From Clostridia bacterium (lineage in GTDB: Bacteria > Bacillota > Clostridia > Oscillospirales > CAG-272), in assembly GCA_024404505.1 (NCBI GenBank), contig JAKSPU010000014.1, positions 1 through 35,081 of the forward strand: 35,081 nucleotides of DNA. Direction: 5' to 3'. The notes beneath the pieces are model-generated. The model was not told the DNA's origin. It saw only the letters and a program-made list of their open reading frames with translations, and did not search any database. This document shows positions 16,479 to 24,933 of this stretch, in pieces. The stretch's first letter is position 1. Every line of letters begins with the position of its first letter. A program made the translations under genes and the position numbers.

Positions 16479-17906
16479 ATGTCCACCCCGACCGATCCGC
16501 GCGCCCTTGCCTTCAAAACGCTGCTCGCCGTTTCCGGCGGTCAGTACGGCAATCTCGCCGTTGATACCGTACTCTCCCGTCATCCCGGGCTGTCCCCTGC
16601 CGACAAGGGGCTCTGCACCACTCTCGTTTACGGTGCCATCGAGCGTCAGACCACCCTCGACTTTCTCATCAGCCGCCTGTCCAGCCGCCCGCTCGGCAGC
16701 CTCGACGGCGGCGTCCTGACCGCGCTGCGGCTCGGTCTGTTCCAGCTCATTTACCTCGACCGCGTGCCGGACCACGCCGCGATCAACGAGTCGGTCGGTC
16801 TCGTGCCGGCGAAGGTCAGCGGGTTTGTCAACGCCGTCCTGCGGTCCTACCTCCGTTTCGAGGCCTCTCTCGGCCCCGGCGCTCCCCGTGAAAACGCGCT
16901 GACCACGCCCGACGCGTGGTCAGCACGCTTCCCCGAACTGAAAGACGATCACAACCGTGCCGCCTCGGTCTGCTTCGGCATCCCCGAGCCGCTGTGCCGC
17001 CTGTATACGGACGCGTTCGGCCCCGGCAAGGCCGACGCCGTCATGGCCGGCTTCTGCCGCCGGCCCCCGCTCAGCCTCCGCGTCAACACCCTCCGCACGA
17101 CGCCGGACCGCCTGGCCGCCGCGCTTGCGTCCGCCGGTGCCGCCGTCCGGCCCGGCAGCTACCTGCCCACCGCGCTCTGCCTCGACGGCGGGTCCGTGAC
17201 CGACCTGCCCGGCTTTGCGTCCGGTGACTTTTTCGTGCAGGACGAGGCGTCGCAGCTGTGCGTCCGCGCGCTGGACGCACGCCCCGGCATGACCGTCGTC
17301 GACACCTGCGCCTGCCCCGGCTCCAAGTCCTTCGGGGCGGCGATCGACATGAACAATCAAGGCCGCGTCCTGTGCTTTGACCTCCACGAGAGCAAGCTGT
17401 CCCTGATCCGCAAGGGCGCCGCCCGGCTCGGCATCACCGCGGACGGTCCGTCGCCCGTGCTGACCGCCGCCGCGCGTGACGCGCGCAAGCCGGATCCCGC
17501 CCTCCTCGGCAAGGCGGACCGGGTGCTGTGCGACGTTCCCTGCTCCGGTCTCGGCGTCATCGCCAAGAAGCCGGAGATCCGGCACAAGGACCTGTCCGAG
17601 TCCGCCCGTCTGCCCGCGATCCAGCGGGAAATCCTCGAGGAGAGCGCCGGATACGTCCGGGACGGCGGCGTGCTGGTCTACTCCACCTGCACCCTGCTCC
17701 CCGCCGAGAATCAGGACGTAGTCACGGATTTCCTCGCTTCTCACCCCGAATTCGTCCCGTACGACTTTGCCTTCGATCCGCAGCCCGGCTGTCTTGTCCG
17801 GCCCATCCGTTCGCAAAACGGCATGGCGGCGCTGACGCCCGACGACTGCGGCACCGACGGCTTCTTCATTGCCCGTGTCAGAAAGGCTGGTACCGTCCAT
17901 GACTGA
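16479..17906 (+). CDS. rsmB: 16S rRNA (cytosine-967-C5)-methyltransferase RsmB
   Basis: A 475-residue RNA methyltransferase. Residues 1-140 form the NusB-like RNA-binding domain (RALAFKTLLAVSGGQYGNLAVD, then VYGAIERQTTLDFLI). The Rossmann methyltransferase domain follows: motif I DTCACPGSKSFGAA at about 273-286, motif IV DVPCSGLGVI at about 350-360, and motif VI YSTCTLLPAENQDVV near 400, containing the catalytic Cys. In motif I the usual second Gly of PGGK is Ser (PGSK). The stop codon overlaps the rlmN start by 8 bases (17899-17906). AAAGGAGC precedes the ATG. Confidence 0.93.
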   Translation: MSTPTDPRALAFKTLLAVSGGQYGNLAVDTVLSRHPGLSPADKGLCTTLVYGAIERQTTLDFLISRLSSRPLGSLDGGVLTALRLGLFQLIYLDRVPDHAAINESVGLVPAKVSGFVNAVLRSYLRFEASLGPGAPRENALTTPDAWSARFPELKDDHNRAASVCFGIPEPLCRLYTDAFGPGKADAVMAGFCRRPPLSLRVNTLRTTPDRLAAALASAGAAVRPGSYLPTALCLDGGSVTDLPGFASGDFFVQDEASQLCVRALDARPGMTVVDTCACPGSKSFGAAIDMNNQGRVLCFDLHESKLSLIRKGAARLGITADGPSPVLTAAARDARKPDPALLGKADRVLCDVPCSGLGVIAKKPEIRHKDLSESARLPAIQREILEESAGYVRDGGVLVYSTCTLLPAENQDVVTDFLASHPEFVPYDFAFDPQPGCLVRPIRSQNGMAALTPDDCGTDGFFIARVRKAGTVHD

Positions 17907-18969
17907 TCCCTCCCGCGACCTGCTCTCCCTGCTCCCCGATCAGCTGGAGGCGCTGCTCCTCTCGGTCGGCGAGCCGAAATACCGCGCGTCGCAGCTGTTC
18001 CCGCAGCTGCACCGGGGACTTTCGCCCGATGAGATGACCAACATCGGCAAGGCGACCCGCGAAAAGCTGGCGTCCGCCGCCGAATACCATCTGCCCGCGG
18101 TGCGGCGCAAGCTGATCTCCGCGCTCGACGGCACGGTCAAGTACTTATTCGAGCTGCGCGACGGCAACTGCGTCGAGTCCGTCGTGATGAAGTACAATCA
18201 CGGCAACACGATCTGCATCTCCTCGCAGGTCGGCTGCCGGATGGGCTGCAAGTTCTGCGCCTCGACCATCGGCGGCAAGGTGCGCGACCTGATCCCCGGC
18301 GAGCTGATCGGGCAGGTCATCGCCGCGCAGAAGGACACCGGCGAGCGCATCTCCAACATCGTCATGATGGGCATCGGCGAGCCGCTCGACAACTACGACA
18401 ACGTCATACAATTCTTGAAGCTGGTCGCTCACCCGGACGGGCTGAACATCGGCTACCGCCACATCTCGCTGTCGACCTGCGGTGTGGTCCCGAACATCCT
18501 GCGTCTGGCCGGGCAGGACTTTCCCATCACGCTGTCGATCTCGCTGCACGCGTCCGACGACGTGACGCGCTCCTCGATCATGCCCGTGAACAAGCGCTGG
18601 GGCGTGGACGAGCTGCTGAACGCCTGCAAGGCGTACTACGACAAGACAAACCGCCGCATCTCCTTTGAGTACACGCTGATCTCCGGCAAGAACGACACGG
18701 CCGCCGCCGCGACGCAGCTGGCCAACGTCCTGAACCGCCATCTGCGCTCCCGGACCTCGACGATGCCGATCCACGTGAACCTGATCCCCGTCAACGAGGT
18801 GACGGAGACCGGCTTCAAGCGCGCCTCCGACGAGAATATCGCCGCCTTTGCGCGTATCCTCGAGGCCCACGGCATCCGCGCCACCGTCCGCCGCCGGCTC
18901 GGCTCCGACATCAACGCCTCCTGCGGTCAGCTGCGCCGCGCCGAGGGGCTTAAAAATGAAGAAACGTAA
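17899..18969 (+). CDS. rlmN: Dual-specificity 23S rRNA/tRNA adenosine C2-methyltransferase RlmN
   Basis: A 356-residue radical-SAM enzyme that methylates 23S rRNA A2503 and tRNA A37. The iron-sulfur motif CxxxCxxC is GCRMGCKFC, with Cys113, Cys117 and Cys120. It is preceded by NTICISSQVGC and followed by ERISNIVMMGIGEPLDNYDNV. The C-terminal GSDINASCGQLR holds the second catalytic Cys. ATG 17899 is chosen since alignment with the family starts there; an upstream TTG at 17869 would only add ten non-conserved residues. AGAAAGG is the ribosome site, somewhat distant. The order rsmB-rlmN is conserved in Firmicutes, where stp and prkC often follow; here a dispersed repeat follows instead. Confidence 0.96.
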   Translation: MTDPSRDLLSLLPDQLEALLLSVGEPKYRASQLFPQLHRGLSPDEMTNIGKATREKLASAAEYHLPAVRRKLISALDGTVKYLFELRDGNCVESVVMKYNHGNTICISSQVGCRMGCKFCASTIGGKVRDLIPGELIGQVIAAQKDTGERISNIVMMGIGEPLDNYDNVIQFLKLVAHPDGLNIGYRHISLSTCGVVPNILRLAGQDFPITLSISLHASDDVTRSSIMPVNKRWGVDELLNACKAYYDKTNRRISFEYTLISGKNDTAAAATQLANVLNRHLRSRTSTMPIHVNLIPVNEVTETGFKRASDENIAAFARILEAHGIRATVRRRLGSDINASCGQLRRAEGLKNEET

Positions 18970-18971
18970 TG

Positions 18972-19078
18972 CGGGGCTCTGCCCCGCGCCCCGGAGACGC
19001 TTGCGGGGCTCTGCCCCGCACCCCGCTCAAGAAACTTCTTGAAAGAAGTTTCTTGAGAATCTTCAAGAACTTTCAAGG
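18972..19078 (+). repeat. Dispersed structured repeat, copy 2 (short variant, double head)
   Basis: It begins 2 bases after the rlmN stop codon, same orientation. Two head palindromes CGGGGCTCTGCCCCG lie at 18972-18986 and 19004-19018, 32 bases apart. The central hairpin has arms CTCAAGAAACTTCTT and AAGAAGTTTCTTGAG around GA (19026-19057, 15 perfect pairs). AATCTTCAAGAACTTT closes the copy. The distal hairpins are missing, and the next gene's ribosome site follows directly. Confidence 0.85.
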
Positions 19079-19094
19079 CAGGGATCAAGATAAA

Positions 19095-19643
19095 ATGTAC
19101 GCATATACTTCCAACGGGTCCCGGACGTCGCTGCACCTGATCGTCATCGCCGCGCTGTCGTGTGCGATCCTTTTGTTTTCCGCGTCCTCGGCGGAGGGTG
19201 TCCCGATGCCGTGGGTATTCCAGCTGGCCGGGATCTTTATCGGGGCGTTCGGCGTCTATATGCTGACCCGCTACTCGCTGCGGTCCTACCGCTACGAGAT
19301 CACCGACACCGATCTTGTTGCCGCGGACGGGCAGCGCGTGCTTGACCTGACGGTCACGCAGGCGACGGGCCGAAAGCTGACCGTGGTATGCCGCGTGAGT
19401 CTGCGGGACGTGACCGCCGTGAACGTCCTTGACCGTGCCTCGTTCCGCCGTCAGAAGGCGGCGCTGTGCGCGGGGCTGACGCTGTTCCGGTACGAGAACA
19501 CGCCGTTCGAGCCGCTGAGCTGCTATATATCCGTTCCCGAGGAACGGTCTCTGCTGGCGATCCCCGCCGACGAGGGCATGGCCCGGCTGCTGCGGGAGGC
19601 CGCCGAGGCAAACGCGGCCCCCGCCGGGGAAGCCGAGGAATAA
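19095..19643 (+). CDS. Small membrane protein with PH-like domain, function unknown
   Basis: A 182-residue protein with two hydrophobic segments (about 13-31 and 38-58) followed by a soluble domain. The domain resembles bacterial PH-like/YdbT-type folds: RSYRYEITDTDLVAADG, then VVCRVSLRDVTAVNVLD, then a C-terminal helix. The start is taken as ATG 19095. The frame is open back to 18969, but those residues are encoded by repeat copy 2 and have no ribosome site; AGGGA lies about 10 bases before 19095. The last residues are Ala/Glu-rich. No family is recognised with certainty. It may be read from the rlmN transcript through the repeat. Confidence 0.65.
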   Translation: MYAYTSNGSRTSLHLIVIAALSCAILLFSASSAEGVPMPWVFQLAGIFIGAFGVYMLTRYSLRSYRYEITDTDLVAADGQRVLDLTVTQATGRKLTVVCRVSLRDVTAVNVLDRASFRRQKAALCAGLTLFRYENTPFEPLSCYISVPEERSLLAIPADEGMARLLREAAEANAAPAGEAEE

Positions 19644-19736
19644 ACGCGGATTTCCGGGCCTTCATACCGGTCCCGCCCCTTTCCCCGCGTATAACGCTCT
19701 CAACAGTCTACATTCCCGCAAGGAGTCTTTTTCACT

Positions 19737-21773
19737 ATGATCACACTTTCCGCCACCAACCTTGCCCTGCGCTTCGGCACGACCACGATCCTCGAGAACG
19801 TGTCCTTCGCGCTGGACGAGAACGATAAATTAGGCGTCATCGGCGTGAACGGCTGCGGCAAGTCGTCGCTGTTCCGCATGATCGCGCACTGCGTCGGCAA
19901 AGAGCCGGACTACGAGCCGACCGAGGGCGAGGTCTTTCTCTCAAAGGGCAAGACCTTCGGCATCCTGACGCAGGAGGGCGCGTTCGCGGAGGTCAGCGAG
20001 GACGGTGACAGCAGCCAATGCGCGCTGGACCACATGGTCCACGCCTTCCCCGCCCTGCTCGCCGCCGAGGCCCGTCTTGACGAGCTGCAGAAGCAGCTGG
20101 ACGCCGGCATCGGCGCCGCGGGCGGTCCGGACGCCTACGACGTCCTCACGCGCGAGTATTCCGCGCTCCATGACCGCTTCATCCGTGACGGCGGGCTGGA
20201 GTTCCGGGGCCGCTGCGTGGGTCTTCTGCGCCGCCTCGGCTTTGACGACGAGCTGTCTCGGCTGCCGATCAAGTACCTGTCCGGCGGTCAGAAGACGCGT
20301 CTGGCGCTCGGCATCCAGCTTTCGCGTCAGCCGGACGTCCTGCTGCTCGACGAGCCGACCAACCATCTCGACATCGAGACACTCGGCTGGCTGGAAAAGT
20401 ACCTCTGCGATTACCCCGGCTGCGTGATGGTCATCTCCCACGACCGTTACTTCCTCGACCGCGTGACCAACAAGACGCTCTGCATCCAGAACCACCACGC
20501 GAAGCTGTACAACGGCAATTACACGGCCAGCATGGAGCAGCGCCGCATCGACCGTGCGCTGGAGGAGAAGCACTACAAGGACCAGCAGAAGGAGATCGCG
20601 CGTCAGGAGGCGTACATCGCCCAGCAGCGCGCGTGGAACCGCGAGCGCAACATCATCGCCGCGGAGTCCCGTCAGAAGATGCTGGACAAAATGGTCCGCC
20701 TCGAGAAGCCGGAGAACGCGCCGAAGCCGATCAGGCTGAAGTTCACCGCGTCCCGCGCCAGCGGCGGAGAGGTACTGTCGCTCCGCGACGTCACGATGGG
20801 CTTTGACGGCCGCATCCTGTTCTCGCACCTCGACTATCTCGTCAAGAAGGACGACCGCGTGCTGATCCTCGGTCAGAACGGCTGCGGCAAATCGACGCTG
20901 ATCAAGCTGCTGATCGGCAGGCTGGAGCCGCTCGACGGCATCATCGAGGCCGGCTACAACGTAGAGATCGGCTACTACGATCAGGAAAACCAGAATCTCG
21001 ACCCCGACAAGACGGTACTGAACGAGCTGTGGGACGCCTACCCGCAGATGAAGGAGACCGACATCCGGAACGCGCTCGGGCAGTTCCGCTTTGTCGGCGA
21101 GGACGTTTTCAAGCAGGTATCGGTGCTGTCCGGCGGCGAGCGGGCGCGGCTGACGCTGTGCAAGCTGATCCTGTCGCGCATGAACCTTCTGATCCTCGAC
21201 GAGCCTACGAACCACCTCGACATCGACAGCCGCGAGGCGCTGGAGGCGGCGCTTGAGCAGTTCGACGGCACGATCGTGACGGTCAGCCACGACCGTTACT
21301 TCATCGAGAAGCTGGCGACGCGGATCCTCGAGATCTGCCCCGGCGAGGGCATCACGGGCGTTGACGGTCACGGCGACTACACCGACTACCGCGTGGACAC
21401 CGTCGGCGGCGGCTACACGGAGTACCGGCGTTTTCTGGACGACCGCCGCGCGTCGCTCGGTCTGTCTGCCGGCGCGTCCGCGCCGACCGCGATGGGCGTC
21501 CGCGCCGACGCGTCCGCCGCTCCCTCCTCCTCCAAAGAGGAGTACCAGAAGGCCAAGCAGGCCGTTGCCGACGCACGCAAGCTGAAAAACCGCATCGAAC
21601 GTCTGCACAAGGAGGCCGACACGCTGGAGGCCGAGATCGACGCCATCGACACCGAAATGAACGGTGACGCCGCAACCGACTTCGTCCGCGTCGCCGAACT
21701 CGACACCCTCAAAACACAAAAAGAAGACCGCCTGCTGGAAGTATACGAGGAGCTTGAGGAATTAGAAGGATAA
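19737..21773 (+). CDS. ABC-F family ATPase (Uup/EttA type)
   Basis: A 678-residue soluble protein with two ABC domains and no membrane segment. Domain 1: Walker A GVNGCGKSS at 36-44, LSGGQKTRLALG, and LLLDEPTNHLD. The family linker with charged helices runs over about 260-330 (KHYKDQQKEIARQEAYIAQQ and RNIIAAESRQKMLDKM). Domain 2: Walker A GQNGCGKST near 380, LSGGERARLTLCK, and LILDEPTNHLD. A low-complexity Ala/Ser linker leads to a C-terminal coiled coil (about 605-678). ABC-F proteins act on the ribosome, in translation control or antibiotic protection; without alignment the subtype cannot be fixed. AAGGAG lies before the ATG. The 93 bases upstream hold no convincing promoter apart from a lone TATAAC near 19691. 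Confidence 0.92.
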   Translation: MITLSATNLALRFGTTTILENVSFALDENDKLGVIGVNGCGKSSLFRMIAHCVGKEPDYEPTEGEVFLSKGKTFGILTQEGAFAEVSEDGDSSQCALDHMVHAFPALLAAEARLDELQKQLDAGIGAAGGPDAYDVLTREYSALHDRFIRDGGLEFRGRCVGLLRRLGFDDELSRLPIKYLSGGQKTRLALGIQLSRQPDVLLLDEPTNHLDIETLGWLEKYLCDYPGCVMVISHDRYFLDRVTNKTLCIQNHHAKLYNGNYTASMEQRRIDRALEEKHYKDQQKEIARQEAYIAQQRAWNRERNIIAAESRQKMLDKMVRLEKPENAPKPIRLKFTASRASGGEVLSLRDVTMGFDGRILFSHLDYLVKKDDRVLILGQNGCGKSTLIKLLIGRLEPLDGIIEAGYNVEIGYYDQENQNLDPDKTVLNELWDAYPQMKETDIRNALGQFRFVGEDVFKQVSVLSGGERARLTLCKLILSRMNLLILDEPTNHLDIDSREALEAALEQFDGTIVTVSHDRYFIEKLATRILEICPGEGITGVDGHGDYTDYRVDTVGGGYTEYRRFLDDRRASLGLSAGASAPTAMGVRADASAAPSSSKEEYQKAKQAVADARKLKNRIERLHKEADTLEAEIDAIDTEMNGDAATDFVRVAELDTLKTQKEDRLLEVYEELEELEG

Positions 21774-21777
21774 CGTT

Positions 21778-21952
21778 CCGGGGCGCTGCCCCGGACCCCG
21801 CTTAAGCCCTTCTTGAAAGAAGGGCTTAAGGATCCCAAGAACTTTACGGGCAATGAATAAAAGAAGGTTCGGCTTACGCCGGACGGGATGGGTGGGTGCC
21901 GTCAAGGGCACCCGCCATTTTTAGACGCCCACGCGGGGGCCCCTTACCCCGC
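21778..21952 (+). repeat. Dispersed structured repeat, copy 3 (full length)
   Basis: It starts 4 bases after the ABC-F stop, same orientation. Order: head CCGGGGCGCTGCCCCGG (21778-21794); central hairpin, arms CTTAAGCCCTTCTT and AAGAAGGGCTTAAG (21801-21830); GATCCCAAGAACTTTACGGG; small hairpin GTTCGGC/GCCGGAC around TTAC (about 21868-21885); distal hairpin GGTGGGTGCC/GGCACCCGCC (21891-21916); an AT-rich step; and hairpin GCGGGG/CCCCGC (21933-21952). It is used here as the reference order for the family. Confidence 0.9.
21891..21922 (+). terminator. Possible terminator formed by the distal hairpin of repeat copy 3
   Basis: GGTGGGTGCC and GGCACCCGCC pair over 10 positions with one G-U around GTCAAG. 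ATTTTTA follows. It lies 118 bases after the ABC-F stop and would end that transcript. The U-tract is short. Confidence 0.45.
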
Positions 21953-22461
21953 TCTGAAGAGGAAACCGAGCGCCGGGGCGCGGAGAAACGCCTCACGCGT
22001 TCCGCGCTCGGGGACCTACCCCCTACCCCCTCCCGTGCGCGGGAGGGGGAGATATTTTTATCTTTCAGCAAGGGGAAGGGCTGCTGCTGCAGCCCTTCCC
22101 CTTGCATCCTCATCCCTGAGACACCGCGCCAGCGGGCGCGGGGATGATGTGCGTGCCACCCTCATCCTGCGGGGACGCAGGAGCCACGGCACGCTTCCCC
22201 GCGCCAGCAGGCGCGGCATCCCCGGGATGAGGAGACCGAGGAGAGGGGGTGCCGCAGCGCCCCCTCTCCTCGGCAAAAGGATTTTGATACTCCCCCTCCC
22301 GCGCACGGGAGGGGGTCGGGGGGTGGGGCCCCGAGCGCAGTTGAAAACGCGCGAGGCGTTCCCTGCACCCTCATCCTGCGCGGATGCGGGGGAACGCGTC
22401 TCCCGTAACCCCGTTCCCCGGGTCTGCACGGACGCGGCAGATGCCATCTGCCCGATCCCAA
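21953..22461. repeat. Mosaic of GC-rich hairpin modules between two facing repeat copies
   Basis: No gene is seen. The stretch is a chain of palindromes. 22026-22049: arms CCCCCTCCCG/CGGGAGGGGG. 22068-22105: a 17-pair hairpin with arms GCAAGGGGAAGGGCTGC and its complement around TGCT. 22123-22140 and about 22198-22215: CCGCGCC/GGCGCGG pairs. 22236-22273: a 17-pair hairpin starting CCGAGGAGAGGGGG, one G-U. 22292-22315: the exact reverse complement of the 22026 palindrome. 22436-22452: GGCAGATGCCATCTGCC. Similar modules recur at 30371-30618, 34257-34350 and 34880-35081. Confidence 0.85.
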
Positions 22462-22643
22462 GCGGGGTCAGGAGCCCCCGCGTAGACGTTTATAAGAATA
22501 GTGGGCGCCCATGACAGCACCCACCAATCTCGTTCAGCGTAAAAACTCAACCCCGGTCAATCTTTGACCCTGTATAAAAGTTCTTGGGATCCTTAAGCCC
22601 TTCTTTCAAGAAGGGCTTAAGCGGGGTCCGGGGCAGAGCCCCG
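22462..22643 (-). repeat. Dispersed structured repeat, copy 4 (full length, minus orientation)
   Basis: Read on the minus strand it starts 16 bases after the U32 peptidase stop, in that gene's orientation. Head at 22643-22629; central hairpin at 22621-22592 with the same arms as copy 3; then AGAACTTTTATACAGG; an extra hairpin (plus-strand GGTCAATCTTTGACC, 22555-22569) absent from copies 3, 5 and 7; a partly broken small hairpin (22532-22551 region); distal hairpin (about 22501-22525); and the GCGGGG/CCCCGC-type hairpin at 22481-22462. It faces copy 3. Confidence 0.88.
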
Positions 22644-22659
22644 CGTATCCGCCCCCCGC

Positions 22660-24927
22660 CTACTTTATGCGCCTGACCTCTCCCCCGACGGGCGTACCCT
22701 CCTGTGCGGCGCGGATGACGGCATCCACGGCGGCGGGGGACTCGACCGAGAAGATGAAGTGCTGCCGGTCGATCCCGGCGCGGAGCAGCTCATCCGCCCG
22801 ATCCGTCATGGACAGCGGCAGACTGTTGTATATCACATTGCGGTGATCGAACGTCCGCAGGACGGGGAACGCGACTCCCTTGCGGTCCCGCAGAACGGCC
22901 TCCCCGCGCGCACAGGCAGCGCACGCCGCACCCGAACGACCGTCCGGCTTCGCCGGATCGGCACTTCCGGGGTACAACTCGCGGATCACACACTTTTCCA
23001 GCAGCATCAGCGGGATGCGCCCGTAGGTAACGCTGCGGACCGCACCCGGCAGCGCCCGGTGCAAATCACGCAGACGCGGCAACGTCAGCTCCGGCGACAG
23101 CAGAACTTCGGCGTACCCCTGCCCCAGAACGGACAGCGCGATCCGCTGCTGCGCCGCCGCCGAGGCGCGGTTGGTCACGTTCAGGCGGAAATCTCCGTGC
23201 AGCACCGGCATCACGACACCCGCAGCCTCCGCCGCCCGGCGGATCAGCGACAAATGCCCGACGTTGCCGACCATCACGTCCCCGCAGCCGTCCCGCAGCG
23301 CGTCGGCCAGCAGGGCCGCCGCCCGCTCCGCCTCGCGGTCAAAGATCACACCCGGCAGCACGACGCCCCGCCGCGCGCCGGAAACACTCTTCTTCCAACG
23401 CTCAAGCGGCAGGAAGCAAAGCCCGAAACAGTCCTCCGCGGCCCGCGTGATCTGCTCCGGCTTGTCAAAACGCGCGGTCAGACGCGGACTCTCCCCGGCA
23501 CCCGCCGGCATCGGGGCAGCGTCATCCGCGGCACCCGCGTCATACCCCGCCGCGGGATCAGGCATCCCGGACAGCCGGGCCTTGTCAAGCGCGTCCAGCG
23601 CCTCCCGGCGCAGCGCGTTCAGACGCGAAGCGGGCATCAGAAGCCCGCTCTCCACGTCAGCCGCCACACCGCCGCCTCTGCTCACGTCGTAAGCAGTCCC
23701 GCCGACCTTGCCGAGCCGCTCGACCACGGACGCCTCCGTCAGCGCGGCCTCCGGGTTGCGCGCGGTGTCCGGAACGTCTCCGCTCACGGAAACGGTCACC
23801 AGCTCTTCCGCGTCCGGCTCGTTCTCCCACCGGAAACGCGGCGCGGACGCCGTGACTGTCACGGGCTGCCCCGCCTTCACCTCGGCCCGCAGGGATACCG
23901 GCACAAACCCGGCCGGGCGGTCGTTGGCCTTCTCGGCCCCGGCAGACTTTTCCTTGTCCTCGTCGGACCGCACGCCCATCATGGCGTGGTCGATATGCCC
24001 CGTGAAGTAACCGTCCGTAAACCCGCCGCGCGAGAACAGCGCGGACAGCCGCTCCACCTCGTCGGGGATCGCGGACCTTCTCTCGTCCAGAAGCCGCCGC
24101 CAGACGGCGGTCACGCCCGCGACGTAGCCGGGACTTTTCATGCGGCCCTCGATCTTGAGCGACGATACCCCGGCGTCGATCAGCGCCGGAACGTGGCTGC
24201 ACAGCGACAGGTCCTTGAGCGACAGGGGGTAGGCTTCCTTCTCCGAAGCCCTTCCCTGCCGTTTCCCGTCCGCTCCGCCCGCGTAGGGCAGCCGGCAGGG
24301 CTGGGCGCACTCGCCCCTGTTGCCTGACCGCCCGCCGACCAGCGACGAGAACAGGCACTGCCCGGACGTGCAGACGCACAGCGCCCCGTGGATGAACACC
24401 TCGACCTCCAGCGGGTTGTCGCGGACGGCGGCCTTCAGGTCGCAGAGCCGCGTCTCGCGGGCGATGACGAAGCGGGAGAAGCCCTGCGCCCGCAGGGCAG
24501 TCCCGATCGCGGCGTTGTGTCCCGACAGCTGGGTGCTGGCGTGCAGCGGCAGCGACGGCAGCGCACGGCGAATCAGCGCGGCAGCGCCGACGTCGGCGAT
24601 GATGAGTCCGTCCACACCGGCCACGGCGGCGGCGTAGGCCGCCCGCACGGCGTCGGTCAGCTCGCGGTCCCAGATCAGCGTGTTGAGCGTCAGGTAGATG
24701 CGGCCGCCCATCCGGTGCGCGGTCGAAACGGCATCCCGCAGCTCGCCGTCGTTGAAATTATGGGCGTTCATGCGCGCGTTGAACGCGCTGCCGCCCAGAT
24801 AGACAGCATCAGCCCCGGCGCCCAGCGCCGCTTCGAGCGCCTCCGGCGAACCGGCGGGCGCGAGCAGCTCGGGCAAACGGGGCAGATGGTCCGGATATGT
24901 AGGCTTTCCCGATCCGGTGCGTGTCAT
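22660..24927 (-). CDS. U32 family peptidase / RlhA-like rRNA hydroxylation protein
   Basis: A 755-residue cytoplasmic protein of the U32 group with the long C-terminal region seen in YdcP/RlhA-like members. The N-terminal barrel begins with ELLAPAGSPEALEAALGAGADAVYLGG. The U32 signature lies at about 174-211: EVEVFIHGALCVCTSGQCLF, then SGNRGECAQPCR, whose cysteines are expected to bind an iron-sulfur cluster. SLKDLSLCSHVPALIDAGVSSLKIEGRMKSP follows. E. coli RlhA hydroxylates 23S rRNA C2501; other U32 members were described as collagenases. The start lies 6 bases after the zapA stop with no separate strong ribosome site, so translation is likely coupled. zapA next to a U32 gene is a common Firmicutes pairing. 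TAG stop at 22662-22660. Confidence 0.88.
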   Translation of the reverse strand: MTRTGSGKPTYPDHLPRLPELLAPAGSPEALEAALGAGADAVYLGGSAFNARMNAHNFNDGELRDAVSTAHRMGGRIYLTLNTLIWDRELTDAVRAAYAAAVAGVDGLIIADVGAAALIRRALPSLPLHASTQLSGHNAAIGTALRAQGFSRFVIARETRLCDLKAAVRDNPLEVEVFIHGALCVCTSGQCLFSSLVGGRSGNRGECAQPCRLPYAGGADGKRQGRASEKEAYPLSLKDLSLCSHVPALIDAGVSSLKIEGRMKSPGYVAGVTAVWRRLLDERRSAIPDEVERLSALFSRGGFTDGYFTGHIDHAMMGVRSDEDKEKSAGAEKANDRPAGFVPVSLRAEVKAGQPVTVTASAPRFRWENEPDAEELVTVSVSGDVPDTARNPEAALTEASVVERLGKVGGTAYDVSRGGGVAADVESGLLMPASRLNALRREALDALDKARLSGMPDPAAGYDAGAADDAAPMPAGAGESPRLTARFDKPEQITRAAEDCFGLCFLPLERWKKSVSGARRGVVLPGVIFDREAERAAALLADALRDGCGDVMVGNVGHLSLIRRAAEAAGVVMPVLHGDFRLNVTNRASAAAQQRIALSVLGQGYAEVLLSPELTLPRLRDLHRALPGAVRSVTYGRIPLMLLEKCVIRELYPGSADPAKPDGRSGAACAACARGEAVLRDRKGVAFPVLRTFDHRNVIYNSLPLSMTDRADELLRAGIDRQHFIFSVESPAAVDAVIRAAQEGTPVGGEVRRIK

Positions 24928-24933
24928 ACCGGA

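Noticed and set aside
18969-19094. N-terminal extension of the PH-like membrane protein through repeat copy 2
   Set aside because: These codons come from the repeat. Similar peptides (GSAP..DACGALP..PLK) appear wherever the repeat is read in that frame, for example after 30138, so the likeness reflects DNA copies and not protein selection. The ATG at 19095 has its own ribosome site.
19644-19736. Promoter for the ABC-F gene at a TATAAC near 19691
   Set aside because: No -35 at a suitable distance and the context is C-rich; left unannotated apart from the note in the gene entry.
21888-22514. Several overlapping open frames of 80-208 codons in the 21774-22659 array
   Set aside because: They run across palindromes in both strands, are rich in Arg, Pro and Gly, and have no ribosome sites. 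The region is explained by hairpin modules.
22759-24327. A 522-codon plus-strand frame opposite the U32 peptidase
   Set aside because: The U32 gene has the signature cysteine motif and conserved barrel text; the opposite frame is Arg/Gly/Pro-rich and lacks a ribosome site.
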